A DNA stretch of 64,000 nt. Source: Neckera pumila (Eukaryota > Streptophyta > Bryopsida > Hypnales > Neckeraceae). The notes under the pieces were generated by a model, which worked only from the letters and a program-made list of their open reading frames with translations, had not been told where the DNA came from and did no database searches. Below are positions 48,897 to 61,083 of this stretch, in pieces (position 1 is the first letter of the stretch; each line of letters opens with the position of its first letter). The DNA lies in NCBI GenBank assembly GCA_963969595.1, contig OZ018415.1:16058001-16122000 (forward strand), written 5' to 3'. A program made the position numbers and the translations under genes.

Positions 48897-49257
48897 GAAA
48901 AAATATCAGCCCTCCGGAGGGCTCCTCTCGGAGGGCTGCTCCAGATTGACATGCTAAGCTATTTTGAAGCTTGGCCTGTCAATCTTAAAAAGTCCTCCGG
49001 TGTGAGCAGTCAAAGTGTATGATTGCTTGCCGAAACATTCAGTTTAAGAAAAAAAAATTATTTTTAAAATTTAAAAAAAATTAAATTAAATTTTTCTTAT
49101 TTATTTTTTATTTGTAAAACTTGATTCTTGCGCCATTGTCACTACAATTTCATCTGCGCAAGAAGAGGGGAAAATGGATTTTTCCAACATTGGAAAACGA
49201 AAATTCAGGATACTTTAGAGGGTTGTGGAGCAGCCCTCCTAAGGCCTGAAATTTTTT
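48897..49257. mobile_element. Non-autonomous TIR element, copy 2 (inverted relative to copy 1)
   Basis: Left end ATATCAGCCCTCCGGAGGGCT, right end AGCAGCCCTCCTAAGGCCTGAA. The reverse complement aligns with 15134-15437. Slightly longer through A/T-run growth. Confidence 0.75.
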
Positions 49258-49829
49258 CAAATGCCCTTTAAAGACATTGCAAGCCCCTTGGGCTTTTTGA
49301 AAGTCAAAACCTAAATTTTCACATAGTTTTTTATTTTGAATATTTTTCAGCTAAACTAAAAAAACATAGCTTCAATAATCTATTTTTAACTCCATTTGAA
49401 TTCTTTTTCAAAATTTTTAAGATTGTAATATTTATGATACTTTGAAGATACATCTTGAAAGCTCAAAATACATCACGTTTGAAATTTTTCTATAGAATTT
49501 TTCTTCGTGTGAGCTCAAAGAGTTTATCAATTACACCATGATACTATTATTTTCATTTAAAAAAAAGTATCATACTATTTTAAGCATTTTTTAGTCATTG
49601 CAATTTTTGCAAATAAATTTCTTTAGAAAAAACATATAAAATTCAATTTGATGTTTTTACTTATGAACAAAGAAGATTGAATTTTAGACATATATTACCA
49701 CATGTGAAAAATATTATTTTGTGAAATATAAATTCTAATGTACAATCCTAATGAAATTTGACCAAGCCAATACATGAAATTTTCTTGAAGGTTTAATGCA
49801 AATAGGTGCAAGTTGGACTCCATGGTCTC
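49258..49829. other. AT-rich, no gene seen
   Basis: No coding or repeat structure that I can support beyond loose similarity to the dispersed AT-rich repeats. Confidence 0.35.
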
Positions 49830-51320
49830 TTTTTTGGTCTTCGATCTAGGGCAACTTCTTCAAATTCTTGAGGTCTCCAAACAAATTGGTTACCTATACA
49901 AGCTCACCACAATACTCTAGCTTCAACACTTTCAAGTTGTTCAATATTCCAAACAATTTGGATAAACTTTGGATTCCAATTTATTAGAGATCTAAATCTT
50001 CCAAACTTTGGGGGTCTCAAAACAAATCTAGTAACTCCTTGGGCTTACCACAATACCCTAGACTCAATACTTTCAACTTGCTCAACACTCCAAAGATTTA
50101 GATAAACTTTGGATTTTGCTTTCTTGAAGATCTAAGTCTTCACCATAGATTCAACACTTTCAACTCGCTCAACTTAGGTAGACTTTGGATTTTTACTTCT
50201 TTGAAGATCAACTTTTGGAGGCTTCTGAGGGTCGTTGCAAGAATGACCTTCCGTTTTTGTTCCACTTTAGCCTTTTTCAGCCATTTATTTGGGAGTACTA
50301 TAAAAATAGAAAAACATTTTTAAGAAAATATGAAAAATATGAGAAATGTAGAAACCTACAAGAAGAAGGTACCCTATAAAAAAAAAGCAAAAAAACATTC
50401 TCTAAATAGGAAAACTAGAAAAGTGCAAAATCGCAAGAAAATACATACTTTGACATTTTAATTTGTAAAAAATAGGAAACGTAGTTGAAAAAAGAATTGA
50501 AAAATGACATTTGAGAAGACTTCATGGTAAAGAGATTTCACCAAAACAATGATTCTATAACCATCTTCAATGTTTAGAAATGCATGCGCAAGGGAGCCCT
50601 CTTTGCATGGACGTAGAGGATATAAAATAAAATGTTTTTTAATGCCCCTTGGTAGAATCATGGCTTCCTACTATGGCAATAGATCTTAGAAATTTCAGCT
50701 CCAAATCATTAAATTTGGGGACTCCTTACGTAGTAAAACCCCCTAAAACTCAAACATGACACATTAGTTTAAATGATTTTTAAATATAAAATAATTTTTG
50801 AATTTTTTGAAAAAATATGAGATATAATTAAACTCATAAGAAGAATCTCCAATAAAAATTTCAAGTTCATGCGAGTCATGCTTCAAAAGTTATTGCAAAT
50901 GGAAGCTTTGGCACTGCGTTTGTGACAATATTTTAGTACCGGTCTTTCTTGCAATCACCCCTAAATGATTCTGGTAGCTCCTCAAGCATAACACAACACT
51001 TCAGATTCAACGCTTTTAATTTGCTCACCGTTCCAAAAGATTGGAATAAACTTTGGATTCCACTTCTTTTAAGACTAAGCCTTCCAAATTTTGGAGGCCT
51101 CTCAATGAATTTGATAGCTCTACAAGCTCACCACACCAACACAAATTTAACTTTTTCAAATTGCTCAATATTCCAAAGACTTAAATAAACACTCAATTCC
51201 AATTCTTTCAAGATCCATGTCTTCCAAATTTTGGAGGCCTCACAATGACTCTGGTAGCTCCATGAGCTTACTACAACATCCTAGATTCAACACTTTCAAC
51301 TTGCTCAACGTTCCAAACGA
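49830..51320 (-). pseudogene. Decayed LRR gene (NLR-type), interrupted by an insertion
   Basis: Read from 51320 downwards on the minus strand, it gives SFGTLSKLKVLNLGCCSKL, MELPESL, stop, GLQNLEDMDLERIGIECL, then a frame change, FGILSNLKKLNLCWCGELVE, GLQNLEGLVLKEVESKV, and so on to about 49830 (LFGILNNLKVLKLEYCGELV, FGDLKNLKKL). The repeat is about 46-48 residues (two LRRs per unit), unlike the 24-residue receptor units, so it comes from a different LRR gene. Many stops and shifts. The 50229-50960 insertion splits it. Confidence 0.75.
50229..50960. mobile_element. TIR element nested in the LRR relic
   Basis: Left end GGGTCGTTGCAAGAATGACC and right end GGTCTTTCTTGCAATCACCC are inverted repeats with four mismatches in 20. 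LRR sequence stops at its left edge and resumes at its right edge (GATTCTGGTAGCTCC), proving insertion. No open frame of note inside. Confidence 0.75.
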
Positions 51321-54210
51321 ATCCCTTCAAGCTTTTTATTCCCCCAAAATTCCCACGTGGACATGGATCCCCAAATTAGAACTCTTAACTTAAAATAAAG
51401 AAAATTATCCCTTGAAGCATTTCATTCCTCCAAAATTCCCACTTGAACATGAATCCAAAAATTAGAACTTGTAACTTGAAATAAAAAAAGGAATCCTTTG
51501 AAGCTACAATTCCTCCAAAATTCCCACTTGGACATGAATCCCCAAATTAGAACTCATAACTTGAAATAAAAAAGAATAATCCCTTGAAGCTTTTCATTCC
51601 TCCAAAATTCCCGCTTGGATTTGGATCCAAAAAATAGAATGCGTAACTTGAAATTTAAAAAATAATCCCTTGAAGCTTTCCCAATCCCCCAAAATTCCCA
51701 TTTGGACATGAATCCCCAAATTAGAATTAGTAACTTGAAATTTGAAAAATAATCCCTTGAAGCTTTTCACTTCCCCAAAACTCCCACTTGGACATGAATC
51801 CCCAAATTAGAACTCGTAACTTGAAATAAAAAAGAATAATCCCTTGAAGCTTCTCATTCCCCCCAAATTCCCATTTAGACATAAATTCCCAAATTAGAAT
51901 TAGTAACTTGAAATTTAAAACATAATCCCTTGAAGCTTCTCATTTCCCCAAAATTCCCACTTGGACATGAATCCCCAAATTAGAATTGGTAACTTGAAAT
52001 TTGAAAAATAATCCCTTGAAGCTTCTCATTTCCCCCAAATTCCCACTTGGACATGAATCCCCAAATTAGAAATGGTAATTTGAAATCTGAAAAATAATCA
52101 CTTGAAGCTTTTTATTCCCCCAAAATTCCTACTTGGACATGGATCCAAAAATAAGAACTCGTAACTTGAAATAAATAAAAAATTATCCCTTGAAGCTTTT
52201 CATTCCTCCCAAATTCCCACGTGGACATGAATCCCCAAATTAGAACTCGTAACTTGAAATTTAAAAAATAATCCCTTGAAGCTTTTTATTCCTCCAAAAT
52301 TCCTACTTGCACATAAATCCAAAAATTAGAACTGGTAATTTGAAATTTAAAAAATAATCCTTTGAAGCTTCTTATTCCTCTAAAATTCCCACTTGGACAT
52401 GGATCCCCAAATTTGAACTCGTAATTTGAAATTTAAAAAATAATCCCTTGAAGCTTTTTACTCTCCCAAAATTCCTACTTGGACATGGATCCAAAAATTA
52501 GAACTGGTAACCTGAAATAAAAAAAATAATCCCTTGAGGCTTTTCATTCCTCCAAAATTCCCGTTTGGACACAAATCCCCAAATTAGAATTGGTAACTTG
52601 AAATCTGAAAAATAATCCCATGAAGCTTTTTATTCCCCCAAAATTCCTACTTGGACATGGATCCATAATTAGAACTCCTAACATGAAACTTAAAAAATAA
52701 TCCCTTGAAGCTTTTTATTCCTCCAAAATTCCTACTCGGACATGGATCCAAAAATTAGAACTGGTAACCTGAAATAAAAAAAATAATCCCTTGAGGCTTT
52801 TCATTCCTTCAGAATTCCCGCTTGGACATGAGTCACCAAATTAGAACTCGTAATTTGGATTTAAAAAAAAATCCCTTAAAGCTTTTTACTCAGCCAAAAT
52901 TTCCACTTGGACATCGATCCAAAAAATAGAACTAGTGACTTGAAATTTAAAAAATAATCCCTTGAAGCTTTTCATTCCCTTAATATTCCCGCTTAGACAT
53001 GAATTCCCAAATTAGAACTCGTAACTTGAAATGTAAAAAAAAATCCCTTGAAGCTTTTCATTCCTCCAAAATTCCCGCTTGGACATGAATCCCCAAATTA
53101 GAACTCCTAACTTAAAATTTTAAAAATAGTCCCCTTGAAGCTTTTCATTGCTCCAAAATTCCCACTTGGACATGCATCCCCAAATTAGAACTCGTAGTTT
53201 GAAGTTTGAAAAATAATCCCTTGAAGCTTTTCATTCCTCCAAAATTCCCGCTTGGATATAAATCCCCAAATTAGAACTCGTAACTTGAAATATAAAATAT
53301 AATCTTTTGAAGCTTTTCATTCCCCTAAAATTCCCACTTGGACATGCATCCCCAGATTAGAACTTGTAGTTTGAAATTTAAAAAATAATCCCTTAAAGCT
53401 TTTCATTCCTCCAAAATTCCCACTTGGACATGAATCCCCAAATTAGAACTCGTAACTTGAAATTTAAAAAATAATCCCTTGAAGCTTTTCATTCCCCCAA
53501 AATTCCCGCTTGGACATGCATCCCCAAATTAGAACTTGTAGTTTGAAATTTAGAATATAATCCCTTGAAGCTTTTCATTCCCTTAATATTCTCGCTTGGA
53601 CATGAATCCCCAAATTAGAAATCATAACTTGAAATTTAAAAAATAATCCCTTGAAGCTTTTCATTTCCTCAAAATTCCTACATGGACATAGATCCCCAAA
53701 TTAGAATTGGTAACTTGAAATTTAAAAAATAATCCCTTGAAGCTTTTCATTCCTCCAAAACTCCCGCTTGGACATGAATCTCCAAATTAGAACTCGTAAC
53801 CTGAAATTTAAAAAATAAGCCCTTGAAGCTTTTCATTCCTCCAAAATTCCCGCTTGGATATGAATCCCCAAATTAGAACTCGTAATTTGAAATAAAAAAA
53901 GATAATCCCTTGAAGCTTTTCATTCCTCCAAAATTCCCACTTGGACATGGATCCAAAAATTAGAACTCGTAACTTGAAATTTTAAAAATAATCCCTTGAA
54001 GCTACAATTCCCCCAAAATTCCCACTTGCACATGAGTCCCCAAATTAGAACTAATAACTTCAAATAAAAAAAGGAATCCCTTGAAGCTTTTTATTCCTCC
54101 AAAATTCCCGCTTGGACATAGATCCAAAAAATAGAAATTGTAAATTGAAATTAAAAAAAAAACAACTTGAAGCTAGAATCCCCCCCAATATTCCCTCTTG
54201 GACATGAATT
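51320..54210. repeat. Minisatellite, about 34 copies of a unit of about 84 bp
   Basis: The unit reads roughly CCCTTGAAGCTTTTCATTCC, TCCAAAATTCCCACTTGGAC, ATGAATCCCCAAATTAGAAC, TCGTAACTTGAAATTTAAAA, AATAAT. Copies differ by substitutions and by length of the A-run. It begins exactly where the LRR relic ends. No coding potential seen on either strand. Confidence 0.95.
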
Positions 54211-54241
54211 CGAAGAAACCAAAATTATACAAACAAAGCCT

Positions 54242-54480
54242 TTACAAAAAATAACCATTTGATCTAGTGGAGGGAAAATATGAACAGCAAAGATCTTTGT
54301 GGCCAAAGTTTTCATCATTCAGTATGTTCCGAAGAATGATATTTCCAAGGTCTTTTATTCCATTTTTTGGATTTGAACTAGTTCCCAAGTGTTTGAGGAA
54401 GTAAAGAGTGAGAAGTTCCGCCACAAAAAGAGGCACGTGATGTTCGGGGAAGTCTCTTGCAAATCCTAGTTGGTTGAGTT
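54242..54480 (-). other. Short open frame next to the minisatellite, unknown
   Basis: The minus frame contains VPLFVAELLTLYFLKHLGTS and IKDLGNIILRNI. It lies where the upstream part of the LRR relic could have been, so a piece of the same NLR is conceivable, but I cannot match a motif. Confidence 0.2.
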
Positions 54481-54599
54481 CTTAATCATCCCATTTGACT
54501 TTATTGTACTTGTAGATACTCTCGGAACTTCAGACAAGAGCTGGTTGCAATTAATGGTTCTCCCTCTCCACCCAAAACCGGAATTCCATGCCAAGTGCA

Positions 54600-54770
54600 T
54601 TTCAAAGTGCCCGCCCTGACCTTCTGTCCACGCTCAACACAGACATCCGCGCCCGACGTCTGCACCCATCCTTGACATCAGTGCCTTAACTTTTTAGCCG
54701 CTCCCTGACGTCAGTGCCCTGATATGACGTCCACGCCCTGTTGTGTGCTGTGAAGTTCCTCCAGTGATGT
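54600..54770. promoter_or_regulatory. TGACGTC cluster upstream of the hAT gene
   Basis: Contains a perfect TGACGTCA at 54706-54713 plus TGACATCAGTGCC and ATGACGTCC copies and GCGCCCGACGTC. These resemble bZIP (as-1/CRE type) sites. A similar cluster lies beyond the other end of the element (59187-59240). Confidence 0.55.
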
Positions 54771-54792
54771 CTTCGCCTTATCCTGCTCGGAG

Positions 54793-54800
54793 TATATAAG
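54793..54800 (+). promoter_or_regulatory. TATA box for the hAT gene
   Basis: TATATAAG in a CTCGGAGTATATAAGCAACAGG context, about 320 bp before the BED-like exon and just downstream of the TGACGTC cluster. Confidence 0.6.
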
Positions 54801-55118
54801 CAACAGGTAGGGCTTGCATTCCCCACATTTGTCACTTTGGCCTCTGTATCTTGGACTTCAATTCATTTTGAGCTCCTTGTGAGTCTATGTGGATGGAAGA
54901 TGGCCCTAGTTTGCTGCTGAGGTGATGTCAAAATTAGTTCAAGTGGTAGACTAGCGCTTACTATTGTTACTGGCATTCTATCCCAAAGATTACCAAATTT
55001 TTATCTACCAAAAAGAAGGAAGAAGTGTTTGCAGTCATTCGTGAATGCAATGGGAAGTCAATGAAAGCAAACAAAAGAACGGGAACCATGGTACATTTTT
55101 TCAGAGAATGGAAGTAAA

Positions 55119-58100
55119 GTGAGTTGTGTATTCTACAATGCGACATTTAGCTACAAACGTGAGCGCATTTTTGCGCACTTTGGATATGGCACCAAATTGG
55201 AGAGGTCAATTTGTTGTAAACTACCTCGACCGGTGCGACATAGATTTGCCAATTGTGCAAACTTTGTCCCGTTGCAAATGAGTCCTGAAGACATGTATGA
55301 AGGGGAATCAGTTCCGAGTGATCCATTGAGAGCAGCTCCAATCGCGAGTTCAAGCCAATCCGCTCAGAATGAAGTAATAGGTGGGGGCCCAAGTGGAGGC
55401 CCAGAAGAAGGGGCTAACCTCTCTGAAGGCAATGTCCCTTTAGAGAGGTCCGATAGTCTCGCTGCATCAAATTCCACAAGATCCGGGCCATTTCGTTAGC
55501 AACAAATGGTAGACACCTTCAACATTGCAAAGAGGAAGGAGTTGGATGAGAAGTGGGCAAGTTTTTTCTATGCGGCAAATGTGCCATTTAATGTGGCAAG
55601 GAATTGAGCCTTTATTGAAGCGGTTAGGGCAACCTCCATGGCAAGATTTGAATACAGTCCACCTTTTTACCACTAGTTGAGGACTAATTTGATTGAACCG
55701 AAGAGGTTGCAAATCGAGAACCAGATTCAAGTCAAAGTTGGTTTTGCAATGAAGCATTACAAGGTGACAATATACACCGATGGTTGGGATGATGTCAATC
55801 GAAGGCCCCTCATGAATGTAATGATGTCATGTCCCACAGGTGATGTGTTTTGGGGGTCCATTGACACTACCGGGCAAAAAAAATCCATGCGCTATATAGC
55901 GGACCAACTGAAAGTATTCATTGAGAAGGTGGGTCCCAAATATGTGATGCAAGTTTGTACAGATAATGCCAAAAACATGCTCGGGGCATTGAACGATATT
56001 GTTCTAATATACCCACACATTTTCAAGCAGGGGTGCATGGCACATGCATTGGATCTCATGTTGGAAGATTGGGCCAAGGTACAGGAATTTACAGATTTAA
56101 TTGAGAGGTCCAGAAAATTGTGCCAGTACATTCGGAATCATCATGCGACAATGTCTACTTTTCGCAAGTTGAGTTCAAACTTGCAATTTGTAGTGCCCAG
56201 CGAAACTCGCTTTGCTTGTAATTTCTTCATGTTGCATCGACTAGTGAAACTCAGAGGAGTATTGGAGCGGTTGAAAGACCATGCACATTTTCAAAATTAT
56301 TTTGCTACCCTGCGAAATAGACAAAATGGAGAGCAGGCAGCAACCGCTTCGCGTAATGTGGTGAGAACTATAAAAGACATGGGCTTTTGGCAATGATGCA
56401 TGAATAACGTGCACATGACTGAAGACGTGTTGAAGGCGTTGCATGTTTTTGATGGCCGAGAACCAACCATGGGTCTGGCGTGGCTCGTCATGCACAATTT
56501 GCGGCAGCACGTGTATTCTTTAAGGGAGCCACCTTTCACCCTACGAGCTGACATAGTAGACATGGAAGATGGAAAATGGTTTTCACTTACGTTCACTACG
56601 GCGGGGCCCTTTTAAATCCATACCTTTTGGATAACGTGGCGCTTAGGGTAGACGGAATTGCCCTTCGTGCATTGTACGTAGTCATCCACAAAATGGAAGC
56701 TGAAGTGGGTGTAAGGTTTGATGAAGTGATGTCGGAATTAACACAATTCGAAGAGGGAACTGGACCATATAGTGCTGCTGAGACACCAAAAATCCGTCTG
56801 ATACAAATGCTTCCTCATCAATGGTGGCATAGGGTTGGAGATCGAGCACTCTCTAAAATTGCCGTGCATATTCTATCCATGACGTGTTCGGCATGCTCTT
56901 GTGAACGGAATTGGAGTATATATTCTTTTGTTTACAATAAGAGCCAAAACCGGTTAGCCCTTGAAAAGGTAGAATCATTGGTATATATTTATACCAATAG
57001 TCCTGTACTTCATCAAAGACCAGGGGCTGATCCAGTTCGTTGGTATGATGCAAATATCCTCTCGGGGAATCTGATCCAGATGCCTTTGGCCCTGTCTCGG
57101 TGGGTGCACGCAATCGTGATTTTGATGCGATGCAAGCAGAGGATGAGGAAGAAGATGCTATGGAAGCAAACCAAGTACTTCTAGAGTATCGGGTGAATCC
57201 AGATATTTGGTGGGCAGGTGCCAATCACCTCGAGGAAGCGAGAAACTACTACGGAGATGATGACGGTTTAGAAGAGGACCTTGTTGATGGCTGTTGGGCT
57301 CTTTGGGGACCAAATCTTCCTTGTGCACCTTCGCCTCCTCTTCCTCAAGATGAAGGCATACCGAGAGGCATACCTAAAGTCTAGGCTTTGTCTTCTTCTT
57401 TGGAGCGTGACCATCCAAATGCGGCTAACCTTGATGATCACAATACCCTCTCTGACGACAACGACAACGACGACAATTCTTTTCCAAGAAATGGCGGTGG
57501 AAATGAAAATGACCACAACAATAGAGGCGGAGGGAATGTGGGAAACAATGCAACTCTAAATCGTGAAGGGTTTGTTGAAAACTATGATAGTAATAGAGTG
57601 CCTCGGGGAGTGGGTGCATCAATTTGTAGCAATAGAGTTGTTCAAAGGCACCACAACACAAACATTGGGAATACAACAACGGCACGTTCAATTCCAAGAA
57701 ATCAAATGGTTGTCAATGTAACAAGGCATTTTGATCCAGATTGTGTAGATCCCCATGATGTTTTTGCATTCACAGAAGACCTTATCCATGGACCCGCACC
57801 GATTGCAATGCATACTGTTGTTCTTGACCAGAATGCATTGGTGCCACATTCTCTATATCTTTCTTCTCCTGCAACTTCAAATGCCATCAACAGACCTTTC
57901 CAAGAAGGGCTAGGCTCCGTGGGGAATGTTGAAGTGACAATGCAGAACGTTTCCAATGCTACTATTGTTGGTAGACCCCTTCAATCCCTCGGCCCCCTCT
58001 TTATTACCTAGTAGGGCAGTATCAACAAGGTCGTGGAAGGACTGGAGGTTGTGGAGGGACTAGAGGTCGTGGTGGGACTGGAGGTCGTGGAGGGACTGGA

Positions 58101-58745
58101 GGCCGTGGAAGAATTGGAGGCCGAGGAGGGACTGAAGGTCAAGGAGGACTTGGAGGCCGTGGAGGGATTGGAGGCCGAGGAGGGACTGAAGGTCAAGGAG
58201 GACCTGGAGGATGTGGAGGGATTGGAGGCCGAGGAGAGGCTGAAGGCCAAGGAGGACCTGGAGGCCGTGCAAGTAGTGGAGGAAGAAACACCGGCGAAGC
58301 GTCATCGTCAAGGTCTGCTAAACGTCTTCTCCTTGGAATAGGGGAACGAGACCCAAACGTGGTGGTACAACCGTTCGTGGATACATATGTTCCGGGATCC
58401 ACTTCGTCAACCCTAGCATTTGTTGTTCCTCAAGTTCACCGCGGCCCGACTATAAATTTTGATGCAGAAGACCCTAGAGCACAACGACACAAGAGGTTCA
58501 AGTGCAATCGTAGGCATGGTCAAACAATTGTAGAGCTTCGCAATGAAAACTTGGAAGTCGAGGGCCATTGGACCTCAGATGGTTGCGATGGAGAAGATGA
58601 ACATGACAACAATGAAGGCGCTGATGATGAGGATGACTGCAACTGCAATGAGGCACCAACGAATGATGATGTTGTCATTGGAGATGCTAATTTAGCGGGT
58701 CCATCTATCCAAGAAGTCCACAGATCAAGTCGTCTGAATAATTGA
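55119..58745 (+). pseudogene. hAT transposase with acidic and RGG-rich C-terminal extension, decayed
   Basis: Starts with a degenerate BED-finger-like stretch (AHFGYGTKLERSICCKLPR). In the same frame, after stops at 55497, 55605 and 55674, comes the DUF659/hAT core: VTIYTDGWDDVNRRPLMNV, SIDTTGQKKSM, VMQVCTDNAKNM, YPHIF, CMAHALDLMLEDW, ETRFACNFFMLHRLV. A TGA lies at 56394. A frame change near 56590 leads to YGGALLNPYL, and the hAT dimerisation region follows: QWWHRVGDRALSKIAVHIL, SACSCERNWSIYSFVYNK, NRLALEKVESLVYIY. Another shift near 57070 opens an acidic and Asn-rich tail (stop 57382), a long unknown segment to 58009, and after a shift GGRGGTGGRGG-type repeats (58029-58280) and an acidic end. 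Non-functional. Confidence 0.85.
58029..58285 (+). repeat. RGG-box coding repeat, 18-bp unit
   Basis: About 14 tandem GGAGG-[CGT]-GGAGGGACT-like units encode GGRGGT / GGQGGP motifs in frame with the 58359-58745 segment. The purity suggests replication slippage. Other frames give spurious Glu- or Ser-rich open frames. Confidence 0.8.
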
Positions 58746-59896
58746 GGTGCACCAATAGTAGGTCTTCATTCTTCAAGTGTTTTCAGACAATAGTAGCAAT
58801 TGAAAGAAAGATCTACGATGATAAAGAAAGAGTTTTTTAGATAACCAGTGGAAAAAATGGCTTGTTTTGAAAGTATAGATTCATTGTGTTGTTATAGTAC
58901 TTTGCAATGCATAAATATTTTTGGTTATCCCAAACATTGAAGTCCCCTATATCTGTAATATTCTTGTACTTATCATGCATGTTGAAAACATTGGTAAGTG
59001 TAGTTATGCAAAAAATATTACTCACTATTCCTTTCTAATATAAGTGTGTCAATCAATTGAATGAAGGATGCAATTCATTATCAAGTTACATCAATTTTAG
59101 TTCTTTGAACCCTAAACCCCTTCGATGAGTCTATGGTCCATACTAAAAAATACAATTTCATTGAACCCTTTGAACTCTGGACCAAGAGCACACAGCGTCC
59201 GCGCCCTGACGCTGACGTCCGTGCCTTGACGTCCAACAAGGAATGACAACGTGTCATTTACAATGAACTTTTCCTATCTTGAAAAAATTCCAAGATCTAC
59301 AAATTGAAAGCCGCCCGGACCGTCCGCCTGTTTGGTCCAGTTCGCCCGTCCGCCCATCCCGTTCGATGACCCTGACTCGCCCATTATGACAACCTTGACC
59401 TCAAGCCTTATTATCATGCAATATGTGAAGTCAAAGTTCTTGAAATTTTTCCCATATATTCCATTATTCCAAGTGTTTGTCTCTAATTCTTTACCATTTG
59501 GATCTTTAAAAATTTCTTCATTGCACAAGAAATCATCAAAAAATAATTTGTGTATTGCCAACGTACTAAACCTTCTTGCATTGTAGGTTAATTTAGAGTA
59601 AATTAGACTCCATATTTGCTTTTGAAATTTTTTATAAGTGAACCTAAAATTGTATATTTATGAATAGTCAAAATCCTCATTTTTTTTGTAAACCAAAAAT
59701 GGAACTCCGAGAAGGCTCAAAGTCTGCTGACCCTCATTAGTAGGAATGAAAAATAAACATTTTCTTAAATCTTAAACGTTATAACCTTTCAATCCACGTT
59801 ATCAAATAGGCTGAAGTTTTTTCCACACATTGCCTTAACTATTTAATACACTTCTTTGTAGTTGCAGTTGGAAAAAAAAAGGTATTTTGGACAATA
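58746..59896. other. 3' flank of the hAT element
   Basis: 59187-59240 repeats the TGACGTC/GCGCCC words found upstream of the element. 59310-59398 is a GC-rich patch ending ATTATGACAACCTTG, which looks like a hAT terminus in reverse, but no matching left end was found. The rest is AT-rich. Confidence 0.35.
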
Positions 59897-60173
59897 GAGT
59901 TATTCGTAAAGTAGGCTAAACCAGGGTTTAAACCCGTCAATTTTGCAAAAAAGCAGGATGAGTTGAGAAAGCTGTGCATAGTCGGGACAAAATTGGGTGT
60001 GAACTGAATTTTGCATCAAAATGGTGCTTAAGAAGATTTGGACCCCACTTTTGAGGTCATGTGTTGCAGGCTTCTTAAAAAAAGCCTGACGGTTTAGTTG
60101 GAGATGCATTTCTATAGTCCACATGTTTCCAAAAAAGTCCCGCTCAAACTGGTTTGAACTTTACGAATAACTC
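59897..60173. mobile_element. Stowaway-like MITE (TA target duplication)
   Basis: GAGTTATTCGTAAAGT at the left and ACTTTACGAATAACTC at the right are perfect inverted repeats, with weaker pairing further in (AAACCAG / CTGGTTT). TA at 59895-59896 and 60174-60175 flanks it. 277 bp, non-coding. Confidence 0.85.
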
Positions 60174-60739
60174 TAATGCATCAAAGATTGGCAGTATTGG
60201 GATATTTTCTCTTCCAAAATGTCCTTTGGCCTTTAGAAATAATAACATTGAACTCTTTAGAATCCCCTTATGAAAATACCTCATGAATATAATATTTCAT
60301 TCAATATGAATGTAATTAATGCATATGGATTCAAAGATTGGAGATAAATAGACCATATATTCTATATTCGTGTTGTACAATTTTTAGTTTGCTAAATCCA
60401 CTAAGGTAAACTTCCCTATTCATAAAATGTGATAGTTTTTGCTACTTTTGATTAAGGTCTTACATTTAACATCCATATAAAATTATTTGTCCACATCTAT
60501 ATTCATTTTGATATGAAAAATTTGAATGGACCAAATTTATCAAGGCTAATTTAATAAAAAAAACTTCCTACTACATGATGTTTTTACATAGCCTAATTTA
60601 TGAATATTAGAGCATGTAGCATTTCATGGACCCTAAAGTAGCCCTACATATTGTTTAGAAAACTTCCCCGCTTCAGAATTAGTTGAACCCTATCTTTTAA
60701 CTCAAGTAATTTTCTAAAATTTGATAGTGATCTTCCCTT
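60174..60739. other. AT-rich, no gene seen
   Basis: Nothing recognisable between the MITE and the start of the duplicated receptor flank. Confidence 0.4.
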
Positions 60740-61083
60740 GGATAAAACACTAACAATGTTTAGGCACTCATGAAGTTATTGGTAAATCACTATTGTTTCT
60801 ACTCATACTTCGGCACATGTTGACATGATATGATCATGGTAAAAAGTGTTTGTGCACAATACATGCTTACACATTCAAGAAAATCGCTATAATTCAATAA
60901 CCCAATATTAATAAATAATAAACAAAATTGAAAAGAGAGCAACACACAAATCTTGGCTATAATTGCAATCCATATAACCAAATCTTGAAAGTAATCCTCA
61001 ATAGGTTGCAACAAATTGTCCGTACAATCCAAAGTATAGCCGCACAATGCACTACAACTTCTTGAAACCACTATTGTAATTAT
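60740..61083 (-). other. 3' flank of the second receptor copy
   Basis: Homologous to 25590-25923. Marks the boundary of the segmental duplication. Confidence 0.75.

Noticed and set aside
58008..58341. Minus Ser-rich and plus Glu/Val/Leu-rich open frames over the RGG repeat
   Set aside because: Artefacts of the 18-bp repeat. Only the Gly/Arg frame continues into the conserved-looking acidic segment.
47817..59398. hAT element spanning CAGGGTTGTCAA (47817) to TATGACAACCTTG (59398)
   Set aside because: Ends could pair in principle, but 11.6 kb with unrelated repeats between them and no 8-bp duplication makes this unsupported.
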